From the NCBI GenBank assembly GCA_022824205.1, contig JAJEAI010000028.1:1-47173 (forward strand): 47,173 nt of DNA, written 5' to 3'. This stretch comes from Candidatus Binatia bacterium (GTDB lineage Bacteria; Desulfobacterota; Binatia; UBA9968; JAJDTQ01). A program made the translations under genes and the position numbers. Below the pieces are notes generated by a model that was not told where the DNA came from, did no database searches, and worked only from the letters and a program-made list of their open reading frames with translations. Shown here one piece after another: positions 22,665-30,765 of the stretch (positions are counted from its first letter, which is position 1; the number at the start of each line of letters is the position of its first letter).

Positions 22665-24962
22665 TCACCCACCGTGGTCCTTCCGTTGGCTCTCCACCGC
22701 CTCCAGCACCCGCTCGGGGAAGAGCGGCAGCTCCTTGAGACGCACGCCCAAGACTTGGTGGATGGCGTTGCCGATGGCGGGCGCGATGCCCACGATGGCC
22801 AGCTCGCCGATGCCCTTGGCGCCGAACGGGCCCTCCGGCAGCGGCACCTCCACGGCGATGGGGGCGATCTCCGGGATCTCCTGGCTGGACGGGATCTTGT
22901 AGTCCATGAACGAGGGATTGACGATACGGCCGTTGTCGAACTGGAGCCGTTCGTGCAGGGCGTAGCCCAGTCCCATGACCACGCCGCCGACGATCTGGCC
23001 GTCCACGCTCGTGGGATTGAGGCTCTTGCCCACGTCGTGGGCGGAGGCGATGCGCCGCACCCGGATGATGCCGGTCTCCTCGTCGATTTCCGCTTCCACG
23101 GCCTGGGCCGCGTATTTCCAGCCCGGCACGTACTCCTTGCGCTGGGCCTTGTGGGGCAGCGTCGGGTAGTCTCCCTTGCCGCCGTAGGTGCCCCGGCCCA
23201 GGATCGGCCGCTCGCTGGTATGGGCCCGTTCCAGCACCTCGCGGAACGTCAGCGAGAGTTCCGGATGGACGGGTGACACAACCCGTTCTTCGGCCACCGC
23301 CAGGTCCTCCCGGGGAATCTCCACCATCCGGGAGGCCACGTCCAGCAACTGGTTCCTGGCGTCCTCGGCGGCGATCTTCACGGCCATGCCGGTGTAGAAG
23401 GTGACCCGGCTCGAGAAGGTGCCGCGGTCGTAGGGCGTGGTGGCGGTGTCGGCGCTGGAGATGCCCACCTGCTCCACCGGGAGCCCCAGCACCTCGGCGG
23501 CGATCTGGCACATGACCACCGTCATGCCCTGGCCGATCTCGGAGGCGCCCACCAGCACCTGCGCGCTGCCGTCCTCGTTGAACTGGACGTAGGCGGCGGA
23601 GATGCTGGAGTGGGTGGTGGGGGACTTGGCGATGACCGCGAGCCCGCGGCCCACGTTGGGCGGCTTGGGCTCGCCCCAGCCGATCTCCCTGGCCACGCTT
23701 TCCAGGCACTCCTGGAGCCCGATGCTCTGCACCACGTCGTCGATGGAGTTGATGTCGCCTTCCTGGAGGATGTTCTTGAGCCGCAGCTCCAGCGGGTCCA
23801 TGCCCAGGCGCTCGGCGATCATGTCCATTTGCGACTCGATGGCGAAGGCGCCCTCGGGCACCCCCAGCCCGCGCAACTGGGTGCCGCGCATCTTGTTGGT
23901 GTAGACCAGGGTGGACGAGATCCGCAGGTCGTGGACCCGGTAGGGGCCGTTGCCGTCCTTCATGGCGCGGTTGCTGGGTGGCAGGCCCTCCGCGTGGGCG
24001 CCGGTGTCCCAAAGGAAGTCGATATCCCGGGCCGCCAGGGTGCCGTCCTTCATGACCCCGGTCTTGACCGTCACCGTGGCCGGGGTCGAGCCGGCCGCGG
24101 CGGTGAACTCCTCCGCCCGGGTCATCACCATCTTCACGGGCTTGCGGCTGTGCATGGACAGCGCCACCGCCACGGGCTCCAGCCGCGGCTCGATCTTGCC
24201 GCCGAAGCCGCCGCCCACCTTGGTATTGATCACCCGCATGCGGCTTTCCGGAATGGCGAACAACCCGGCCAGCAGGGTCCGAAGCTGGAACACCTCCTGG
24301 CTGCACGTCCACACCGTCACCTCGCTGCCGCGGACGGAGGCGAGCGTGGCGTGCGGCTCCATGTAGCAGTGGTGGATCTGGCTGGCGTGGAAGGTGTCCT
24401 CGAACACGTAGTCCGCCCGCGCCAGCGCCGCGTCCACGTCGCCGCGATGGTGGGAGGCCTGGTGAATGATGTTGGTGCCCGGCACGGGGTTCCAGGAGGC
24501 CAGGTACACCGACCGGGCCGGCCCCAGCTCTTCGTGGACCAGGGGCGCGCCGTCCCGCGCCCCCTCCGCGGCGGTGAAGACCGCCGGCAACTCCTCGTAT
24601 TCCACGTCGATGAGGGAGAGCGCCTCCAGCGCCCGCTCCTCGTCCGGCGCAGCGGCCGCGGCCACGGGCTCCCCCGCGTAGCGCACCTTCTCCACGGCGA
24701 AGATCTGCTCGTCCTCGATGGCGTAGCCGTAGCGCCGGTCCGGCACGTCGTGCGCGCTGATGACGGTGACCCCGGGCAGCGCGCGGGCCTTCTCCACGTC
24801 GATGGACCGAATCCTGGCGTGGGGCAGCGGGCTCCGCAGGATCTTGCCCCACAGCATCCCCGGCTGGGTCACGTCCGGCCCGTAGACCGCCTGCCCCGAG
24901 ATCATCTCGGCGCCGTCCGGGCGCACAACCGGAGTTCCGATTACGCGGTAGTCGTCAGCCAT
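22665..24962 (-). CDS. Molybdenum hydroxylase large subunit, molybdopterin-binding (CoxL/xanthine dehydrogenase family)
   Basis: 765 residues from the ATG at 24962 (MADDYRVIGTPV). The molybdopterin contact VGGGFGGKIEPR and the C-terminal GAKGIGELAIVGIAPAIGNA are clear. In the latter the Glu of KGIGE is the conserved catalytic base. The active-site loop of form I CO dehydrogenase (AYxCSFR) is not seen, so CO oxidation is unlikely. The enzyme hydroxylates an aromatic or N-heterocyclic carbon with water as oxygen source. Gene order large-medium-small is unbroken. The UbiD-like decarboxylase gene lies upstream on the same strand, across 222 nt that contain a palindromic repeat. Substrate unknown; nicotinate-, isoquinoline- or pyrimidine-type compounds are options. 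Confidence 0.92.
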   Translation of the reverse strand: MADDYRVIGTPVVRPDGAEMISGQAVYGPDVTQPGMLWGKILRSPLPHARIRSIDVEKARALPGVTVISAHDVPDRRYGYAIEDEQIFAVEKVRYAGEPVAAAAAPDEERALEALSLIDVEYEELPAVFTAAEGARDGAPLVHEELGPARSVYLASWNPVPGTNIIHQASHHRGDVDAALARADYVFEDTFHASQIHHCYMEPHATLASVRGSEVTVWTCSQEVFQLRTLLAGLFAIPESRMRVINTKVGGGFGGKIEPRLEPVAVALSMHSRKPVKMVMTRAEEFTAAAGSTPATVTVKTGVMKDGTLAARDIDFLWDTGAHAEGLPPSNRAMKDGNGPYRVHDLRISSTLVYTNKMRGTQLRGLGVPEGAFAIESQMDMIAERLGMDPLELRLKNILQEGDINSIDDVVQSIGLQECLESVAREIGWGEPKPPNVGRGLAVIAKSPTTHSSISAAYVQFNEDGSAQVLVGASEIGQGMTVVMCQIAAEVLGLPVEQVGISSADTATTPYDRGTFSSRVTFYTGMAVKIAAEDARNQLLDVASRMVEIPREDLAVAEERVVSPVHPELSLTFREVLERAHTSERPILGRGTYGGKGDYPTLPHKAQRKEYVPGWKYAAQAVEAEIDEETGIIRVRRIASAHDVGKSLNPTSVDGQIVGGVVMGLGYALHERLQFDNGRIVNPSFMDYKIPSSQEIPEIAPIAVEVPLPEGPFGAKGIGELAIVGIAPAIGNAIHQVLGVRLKELPLFPERVLEAVESQRKDHGG

Positions 24963-25042
24963 GTCGTTCGCTCCGTGGGCACCGTACAGCCCATGCGGGC
25001 GGTGGTCAACCAGTGGTGTGGCGTCTCCAACCATTGATGAAT

Positions 25043-25142
25043 CGTCATTCCCGCGAAAGCGGGAATCCATGGGTGGGGAGGAGGCAACCGGCCAGTGTCC
25101 CCGCCCACCGCCGCCTGGATTCCCGCTTCCGCGGGAATGACG
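25043..25142. repeat. CGTCATTCCCG inverted repeat, copy C
   Basis: Two inverted arms, CGTCATTCCCGCGAAAGCGG at 25043 and the complementary GGAATGACG ending at 25142, with about 45 nt between them. It is the inner part of the MITE-like family seen at 20991-21227, inserted between the UbiD and Cox large-subunit genes. Confidence 0.7.
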
Positions 25143-25184
25143 GATTGGCTTGGCGTGGTCGGGAAGTGGAGGTTTGCCGGCCTC

Positions 25185-26612
25185 TCAGATGTCGCAGAGC
25201 TCGGGCCAGCGCTTGCGGATGCGCTCTTTCAACGCGGGGCTGGCCTCAGCCACCTTGGGGAACGTGTCCCGTTGGTTCCAGGGGCGGCAGGCGTCGATGA
25301 GCATCCGCTTGTTGAGGTTCCGGCGGTCGGCGGGATAGGCCATGGGATCCAGCGGGCTGCTCCAGCAGTTGCGCAGGATGTCCAGGTCCGAATCCGGGTC
25401 CAGGCGGGTGCACATGGCCCATAACACGGCGTCCGCATCCGTGGGATCGATGTCGTCGTCGACCACGACGATCATCTTGTTGAGGTAGGAGCCCGCGTAG
25501 GAGCCGGCGGCGGCCATGGCGGCCTGTTTCGAGTGGCCCTGGTACATCTGCTCGATGGCGATGGTGATGAACATCTGGCTGCCGCAGCCCGCGTGGTTCC
25601 ACACCCCCTTGATGCCCGGCACTCCCGCCGCCTCCATCTGCTCCCAGACGGCCGAGCTGCCGAGGAAGCTGGAGATGTAGGTGTCGTCGCTGGGCGGCCT
25701 GCGCGGCACGGTGCCGAGGATGATGGGGTCGTTCCGGTACATCAGCGAAGCCACCTCGATGACCGGCTGTTTCTCGCGGCCCCCGGCGTAGTAGCCGGTC
25801 CACTCGCCGAAGGGTCCTTCGAGCTCGAGACGGCCCGGAGGGATGTGTCCTTCGACGGCGATCTCCGCCGTCGCGGGAAGGGGCAGGTCCGTGACCGCGC
25901 CCCGGACCACGTCCACCGGCTCTCCCCTGATTCCCCCGGCCACGTCGTATTCGCAGACTCCGGAGGCGGCGTGGAGTCCGGCCATCAGGTAGATCAACGG
26001 GTCGTGTCCGAAGGAGACGGCCACCGGACAGGGTTCGTCCCGGCGCCAGTATTTCTCCATGATGAGGCGCCCCTGCTTGCCTCCCGTGATCATGATCCCC
26101 AGGGTGTCCCGGTCGTGGACGGCCACCCGGTAGCAGCCCACGTTCACCCAGTCCGAGTCCGGGTCCTGCATGATGACGGCGCAGCCCGTTCCCAGGTAGC
26201 GCCCGCCGTCGTCCTCGTGCCAGGTAGGGGTGGGGAACCGGAGCATGTCCACGTCGGTGCCCGTGGTTACGTTGTCGAGCAGCGGTCCGGTGTGCAATAC
26301 ACGCCGCTTGACCCCGGGCAGGGCGCCGTGGAACCGGCGGCAGTGCTCCACCATTTCCCGGAGCGACAGGTCGCGCGGCATACCCAGGGTCACGGCCACG
26401 CGTTCGGGCGAGGTGGTCACGTTGGAGAGCACGCGAAAACCCGGCGGGTAGCCGGGGATGTGGTCGAAGAGGAGCGCCGGGCGTCCCACCTTCTCCATGT
26501 AGAGGTCGGTGAGGCCGCCGATGCCCTCGTCGCAATCGGCCCCGTCCACGCGGCGAAGCTGGCCCAGACCCTCGATGCAGTCGATCCAGTCACGCAGATC
26601 GTTTACCGGCAT
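25185..26612 (-). CDS. UbiD-family (de)carboxylase
   Basis: About 475 residues. UbiD enzymes use prenylated FMN to decarboxylate or carboxylate aromatic, heteroaromatic or alpha,beta-unsaturated acids. Family blocks are visible: VNVGCYRVAVHDRDTLGI (prFMN/metal-binding Asn and Arg), the paired glutamates in LELEGPFGEWTGYY, and the C-terminal KMIVVVDDDIDPTDADAVLW. Both glutamates of the catalytic E-R-E set are present. The start at 26612 (MPVNDLRDW) has GGAG nine bases upstream; the ATG at 26627 would add five residues. No UbiX-like flavin prenyltransferase is in the window. It lies between the TAXI gene and the Cox genes on the same strand. Confidence 0.9.
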   Translation of the reverse strand: MPVNDLRDWIDCIEGLGQLRRVDGADCDEGIGGLTDLYMEKVGRPALLFDHIPGYPPGFRVLSNVTTSPERVAVTLGMPRDLSLREMVEHCRRFHGALPGVKRRVLHTGPLLDNVTTGTDVDMLRFPTPTWHEDDGGRYLGTGCAVIMQDPDSDWVNVGCYRVAVHDRDTLGIMITGGKQGRLIMEKYWRRDEPCPVAVSFGHDPLIYLMAGLHAASGVCEYDVAGGIRGEPVDVVRGAVTDLPLPATAEIAVEGHIPPGRLELEGPFGEWTGYYAGGREKQPVIEVASLMYRNDPIILGTVPRRPPSDDTYISSFLGSSAVWEQMEAAGVPGIKGVWNHAGCGSQMFITIAIEQMYQGHSKQAAMAAAGSYAGSYLNKMIVVVDDDIDPTDADAVLWAMCTRLDPDSDLDILRNCWSSPLDPMAYPADRRNLNKRMLIDACRPWNQRDTFPKVAEASPALKERIRKRWPELCDI

Positions 26613-26648
26613 GTGCGTTTGCTCCATGTTCAGTAGGGGAACCGGGCA

Positions 26649-26954
26649 CCCGTCATCCCCACGAAACAGGTTGAGTCAACACGCCGCTCGACTACCAAAC
26701 GGCGCCAACCCCCCGGATCGTCATTCCCGCGGAAGCGGGAATCCAGGGGCGGTGGTGGGGTAGTACAGCGGCGTTTCCCCACCTCACCCCTCCTGGATTC
26801 CCGCTTCCGCGGGAATGACGATTCAGGAGGTTGTTGCTTCTCTTGGATGGTGTCTTGACCCAGCCTGCTTCCGCGGGAACGACGATCCGGGGGGTTGGCG
26901 CCAGGCCATATCTGAGCGGTGTTTCGACACAGCCTGTTCCACGGGGTTGACGGG
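26649..26954. mobile_element. MITE-like nested palindromic element, copy B
   Basis: A larger relative of the element at 20991-21227. The outer ends are CCCGTCATCCCC at 26649 and its near-complement ending at 26954. An inner arm GGCGCCAACCCCCCGGATCG (from about 26702) is matched by the inverted CGATCCGGGGGGTTGGCGCC near 26884-26903. A second nested pair of CGTCATTCCCGCGG arms lies inside. An additional inserted or duplicated arm makes it about 70 bp longer than copy A. It accounts for almost all of the 352 nt between the UbiD and TAXI genes; no gene is seen there. Confidence 0.62.
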
Positions 26955-26979
26955 TTCGGACTGGGGTGGCGGTGCTGAA

Positions 26980-27969
26980 TCACAGGCAGCCGAACTCCTT
27001 GTAGTAGCGTTCGGCCCCGGGGTGCAGCGGCACCACGCACCCGGTACAGAGGTGTTCCGGGGTGATGGGGACCTCGATGTCGCGCAGGTGAGGCGGAAGG
27101 TCCTCGTAGGGCGCGGCGATTCGGTCTCTCCGCTCCATGCTCGTTTGCGCCAGCAAATAGGCGATCTCATCGGGAAGGTCGGCCCGGCAGAACAACAGCC
27201 AGCCGCCGAAGCTCAGGGTCAGCAGGTCGCGGTCGATGCCCTTGAGGCGGCCCTTGGGAATGATGGCCTGGTCGAACCCGTAGGTGTCTTTCATGTGCGC
27301 GACCGCCCCCGCATCCAGCTCCAGGCAACGCATGGGTCTGGCTTCCGCCAGTTCCTCCCAGGATTCGTCGTGAACGCCTTCCTGAAAGACCGCGTTGCCC
27401 TCGCCGCGCCGCACCATGGGCACGCCTACCACCGCCGGCCCCGGAAACAGCACCCGGCCGCCCCAGGTGTTCACGTCGTCGTAGCTGAAGCCGTACCACT
27501 TCATCACCTGCTCGACGGTCCAGGTCAGCGTGTCCGGGCCCGTGGGCCCCACCCGGCCCGACACCAGCGTCATGGCCGGCTTGCGCACCGCGATCTCCTC
27601 CATGGAGCGGATGCCGAGCTCTTCGGCCACGAGCCAGAAGATGTAGTCGGGTTCGGGAAAGCGCGCGATGGCTCTCAACTCGCCGACGCTCGCGTGGAAC
27701 AGCCCCTTTCCCTCGGTGGCCATCCGGGCGTTCACGGGCGGGTTGGTGATGCCGACGTCGGCCAGCCCGGCGCCAACGGTCTTGGGGTTCTCCAGCGACC
27801 CGAGCCCGAACCGGCCCGTGAAGACACCGACGCTCGATATCAGTCCGGGTTTTTCGCGATAACCGTTCAGTCCTTCCGCCAGTACATCGGTGATGCGCCA
27901 CCAGGGGTGGGACGGCGAATGGGACGCGATCCTCAGGATGTAACCGCCGCTGTCGTCTTTCTCCGTCAT
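26980..27969 (-). CDS. TAXI-family TRAP-type solute-binding protein without a signal peptide
   Basis: 329 residues. Sequence blocks fit TAXI proteins: ILRIASHSPSHPWWRITDVL, SLENPKTVGAGLADVGITNP, LVSGRVGPTGPDTLTWTVEQ and the C-terminal PLHPGAERYYKEFG, a near-universal family ending (LHPGAxRYYKE). TAXI proteins normally deliver substrate to a fused DctQM membrane protein. Here neither a signal peptide nor a membrane component is seen: the ATG at 27969 (MTEKDDSGG) follows GGAGG and leads straight into the fold. The product is therefore probably cytoplasmic, and may serve the neighbouring UbiD/Cox enzymes as a ligand-binding or enzyme subunit. This role is inference. Confidence 0.78.
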   Translation of the reverse strand: MTEKDDSGGYILRIASHSPSHPWWRITDVLAEGLNGYREKPGLISSVGVFTGRFGLGSLENPKTVGAGLADVGITNPPVNARMATEGKGLFHASVGELRAIARFPEPDYIFWLVAEELGIRSMEEIAVRKPAMTLVSGRVGPTGPDTLTWTVEQVMKWYGFSYDDVNTWGGRVLFPGPAVVGVPMVRRGEGNAVFQEGVHDESWEELAEARPMRCLELDAGAVAHMKDTYGFDQAIIPKGRLKGIDRDLLTLSFGGWLLFCRADLPDEIAYLLAQTSMERRDRIAAPYEDLPPHLRDIEVPITPEHLCTGCVVPLHPGAERYYKEFGCL

Positions 27970-28026
27970 CCCGTCGTGAACCTCCTTGGGGACTGATCGG
28001 CCGGTGCAACCGGCTTCCGGCCCCGG

Positions 28027-28056
28027 ACAATAACACCGGCATTTTCGCAGGGTCAA
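28027..28056 (-). promoter_or_regulatory. Putative promoter for the TAXI gene
   Basis: Minus strand: TTGACC (28056-28051), an 18-nt spacer, TATTGT (28032-28027). The leader to the ATG at 27969 would be about 50 nt. It is divergent from the amidase-operon promoter. Confidence 0.45.
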
Positions 28057-28083
28057 CTACGCTGGCGGCCACCCGGAAACGCC

Positions 28084-28113
28084 TTGCGCGCTCGTGGTCG
28101 TCTGCCCTATACA
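28084..28113 (+). promoter_or_regulatory. Putative promoter for the amidase-nitrilase-HyuAB operon
   Basis: TTGCGC (28084-28089), an 18-nt spacer, TATACA (28108-28113). The -10 box sits inside a short hairpin GCCCTATACAGGGC, which could be an operator. The leader to the ATG at 28236 would be about 115 nt. Confidence 0.4.
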
Positions 28114-28235
28114 GGGCGGGTGGTCGGATGCGCCGGCGGTCCGACCCCGTTGCGGCGGCTCACGGGAGCGAGAGGAAGCCGGTGCGGCAGTCGTATCCGG
28201 TGTCAAGACGGCCGGGAGGGCGAGGGCACGGGAAG

Positions 28236-29681
28236 ATGGAAGAGCGGGAACTGGAGGAACTGACGATTGCGCGCCTGGCCGGGCGGATCGAGAGCGGCGA
28301 GGTATCCCCTGTCCACCTGACCCATCTCGTATTCGAGCGGATCGAACGGCTGAATCCTGTCCTGAATGCCTACGTGACGCTGATGCAGGACCAGGCGCTC
28401 GCGGATGCGGAGAACGCGGTGAAGGAGATCGGGAGCGGGCGCTACCGCGGGCCGCTCCATGGGGTCCCGTTGTCCATCAAGGACAACATCGCCATCCAGG
28501 GCGTACGCACCACCGCCGGGTCGAAGACGCTCTCCGACTGGAAGCCCGACCACGACGCGACGGTGGTGAGCAGGCTCAAGGCCGCGGGCGCGGTGATCCT
28601 GGGCAAGACCCACATGCACGAGTGGGCCAAGTCGAGCCACACCAACAACGTGTTCTACGGCCCCAGCCGCAATCCCTGGGACGTGAGCCGGGCCACCGGC
28701 GGATCGAGCGGCGGCTCCGCCGCGGCGGTGGCGGCGAGCCTGGGTCTGGCGTCCATCGGCACCGACAGCGCCGGGTCGGTGCGGAATCCCGCGGCGCTGT
28801 GCGGCATCGCCGGCCTCAAGCCGACACACGGGAGGGTCAGCATGTTCGGCGGGGTGCCGGGAACGGGGCCCGGCGCCATCAATCACTTCGGCGTGCTGGC
28901 CAAGACGGTGGAGGACTGTTCCCTGGTGCTGAACTGCATCGCGGGGAGCGACCCCGGAGATGCGTTCAGCGCGGAAGCCGCCGTGCCGGACTATTCCAGG
29001 AGCATCGGGAAAGACGTCGGCGGATTGAAGGTCGGGCTCGTCGGCGGCTACTTCGACGACCTGATGTTCGATGAGGTCAGGCGAGTCTTCACAGAGGCCG
29101 TCCGGTTCCTTGAGACCCTGGGACTGGCCACGGAAGAGGTGGCGGTCCCGCACATGGAGCTTCTGCCGGCGGCGCAGGCCTGCATCGCCCGGGTGGAGGA
29201 CATGCCCGACCACGACCGTTTTCTTCGCACCCGGCCGCGAGACTACAGCCCCGGCATGCTCAGGAACCTCATCGGCTCGCTCTTGATACCCGGCAGCGCC
29301 GTCAACACCGCCCACCGGGTGCGGCGGCTCGTCTACGAGGGATTCGAGCGGGCCTTCGATCGCGTCGAGGTGATGGTGGTCCCCACCATCGCGTTCCCGG
29401 CGCCCACCATCGAGGAGCTGGACCGGGGCCGCGCGGACATCGACGGCCGGGAGGTCAGGCTCTCGGACCACCGCGGCAACCTGTTTACACTGTGCACTAT
29501 TCCGTTCAACCAGACCGGGCTGCCGGCCCTCAGCGTGTGTTGCGGTTTTTCCCCATCGGGTTTGCCCATCGGCATGCAGATCGTCGGCCGGCCCTTCGAC
29601 GAGGAGACGGTCTTGCGGGTGGGCCACGCCTACGAGCGGGCCGCGGGGTGGTACAAGAGGACACCGGAACTAGGGTCATGA
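28236..29681 (+). CDS. Amidase-signature-family hydrolase
   Basis: 481 residues. The Ser-cisSer-Lys triad is visible: K82 in PLSIKDNI, the cis-Ser in ATGGSSGGSAAAV (about S157) and the nucleophile S181 in GTDSAGSVRNPAALCG. The C-terminal LPIGMQIVGRPFDEETVL is also typical. The family includes GatA, allophanate and biuret hydrolases, and other C-N hydrolases. The neighbours here (nitrilase, HyuA, HyuB) suggest a catabolic amide or ureido substrate rather than tRNA amidation, and no gatB or gatC is present. The start at 28236 (MEEREL) is chosen because the family homology begins there; the frame extends 36 codons further upstream without similarity. Confidence 0.9.
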   Translation: MEERELEELTIARLAGRIESGEVSPVHLTHLVFERIERLNPVLNAYVTLMQDQALADAENAVKEIGSGRYRGPLHGVPLSIKDNIAIQGVRTTAGSKTLSDWKPDHDATVVSRLKAAGAVILGKTHMHEWAKSSHTNNVFYGPSRNPWDVSRATGGSSGGSAAAVAASLGLASIGTDSAGSVRNPAALCGIAGLKPTHGRVSMFGGVPGTGPGAINHFGVLAKTVEDCSLVLNCIAGSDPGDAFSAEAAVPDYSRSIGKDVGGLKVGLVGGYFDDLMFDEVRRVFTEAVRFLETLGLATEEVAVPHMELLPAAQACIARVEDMPDHDRFLRTRPRDYSPGMLRNLIGSLLIPGSAVNTAHRVRRLVYEGFERAFDRVEVMVVPTIAFPAPTIEELDRGRADIDGREVRLSDHRGNLFTLCTIPFNQTGLPALSVCCGFSPSGLPIGMQIVGRPFDEETVLRVGHAYERAAGWYKRTPELGS

Positions 29682-29777
29682 AGAACTCCGGGACCACGAA
29701 CACGGCGGCCGGGGCGTCCCGCCGTTCATTAATCCCGCCGTTCATTAATACAGCGGACTGTCCCCGCCCACGCGCCG

Positions 29778-29806
29778 CCTGGATTCCCGCTTTCGCGGGA
29801 ATGACG
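29778..29806. repeat. Single arm of the CGTCATTCCCG palindromic family
   Basis: Carries TGGATTCCCGCTTTCGCGGG followed by AATGACG, a short hairpin arm matching the MITE-like family. Immediately to the left is a tandem duplication of CCCGCCGTTCATTAAT (about 29719-29750). The arm lies between the amidase and nitrilase genes. Confidence 0.6.
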
Positions 29807-29863
29807 ATTCGCAAGGGCTATTGTTGCGGGACGCGACACTAGCTCCGTTATGGGGGGTTGACC

Positions 29864-30709
29864 ATGCCACGCGTGGCGGTCGCACAGTTCAGCGGGAACG
29901 TGGATTGGCAAGAGAACATCGCCGCGGTCCGGCGGCTGACGCGTCGGGCAGCCGAGGCGGGGGCGGACTTCGTCGCCTTTCACGAGGTGGCCAGCACCAT
30001 CTACCCCGGGTTCACCAATGACCCCGAGTTCTTCGGGCTGGCCGAATCGGAGGACGGTCCCTCGGTGACCGAGGCCCGGGCCATCGCGCGGGAGGCAGGC
30101 TTGGTGCTGGTCTACCCTTTCTTCGAGCGGGAAGGGGACCGCTACTACAACAGCGCGGTGGTGTTCGGCCGGGACGGACAGACTCTCACCAAGTATCGCA
30201 AGAACACCATCCCCAGCGGCCTGGGGCGGCTGGTGGGGACCAGCGGCAGCGAAGAGTACTATTTCCATCCGGGGGACCTCGGATTCCCGGTCGTGCAGAC
30301 GGACCTGGGGGTCAAGCTGGGCCTCAACATCTGCTACGACCGGAACCTGCCGGAGCCGGCCCGCTGCGCCGCCCTGAACGGCGCCGAGCTTCTGTGCGTG
30401 CCGGTGACCAGCACCCAGCGGGCGCGCTCGCGCTGGGAGATGCTGCTGTGCGCGCGGGCGGTGGAGAACGTCATGTACGTGGCCGCGCCCAACCGGGTGG
30501 GCGTGGACCGAGGCGGCGCGCCCGAAGAGTTCTATTTCGGCGAGAGCCTGATCATCAACCCGCGTGGCGAAGTCATCGCCCACGCCAGCGCCACCGAGGA
30601 AGACGTGGTGTGGGCCGACCTGGACCTCGACCTGCTGGAGCGCCAGCGCAAGAACTGGATCTTCTTCACGGACCGGAGGCCCGACCAGTACGCCGCCATC
30701 CGGCGATGA
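29864..30709 (+). CDS. Nitrilase-superfamily carbon-nitrogen hydrolase (N-carbamoyl-amino-acid amidase-like)
   Basis: 281 residues with the Glu-Lys-Cys triad of the nitrilase superfamily: E41 in VAFHEVAS, K113 in KYRKNTIP and C158 in GLNICYDRNLPE. The CYDRNLPE and FHPGD segments resemble N-carbamoyl-beta-alanine and N-carbamoyl-D-amino-acid amidohydrolases, which release CO2 and ammonia from ureido acids. That is a likely but unproven role. The start is ATG 29864, six bases after GGGGGG; a TTG two codons earlier is less likely. It lies between the amidase gene (183 nt upstream, with a repeat) and hyuA (56 nt downstream). Confidence 0.9.
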   Translation: MPRVAVAQFSGNVDWQENIAAVRRLTRRAAEAGADFVAFHEVASTIYPGFTNDPEFFGLAESEDGPSVTEARAIAREAGLVLVYPFFEREGDRYYNSAVVFGRDGQTLTKYRKNTIPSGLGRLVGTSGSEEYYFHPGDLGFPVVQTDLGVKLGLNICYDRNLPEPARCAALNGAELLCVPVTSTQRARSRWEMLLCARAVENVMYVAAPNRVGVDRGGAPEEFYFGESLIINPRGEVIAHASATEEDVVWADLDLDLLERQRKNWIFFTDRRPDQYAAIRR

Positions 30710-30765
30710 CCCGGCGGGACGCGGCTGTTCGGGCGCGGCACAAGAGCCCAAGTCACGGAGAGCAC

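Noticed and set aside
22665..24962. Form I CO dehydrogenase (CoxL)
   Set aside because: The AYxCSFR active-site loop is not seen; only the general molybdenum hydroxylase motifs are.
28236..29681. GatA subunit of tRNA amidotransferase
   Set aside because: The amidase signature is shared, but no gatB or gatC is nearby and the operon is catabolic.
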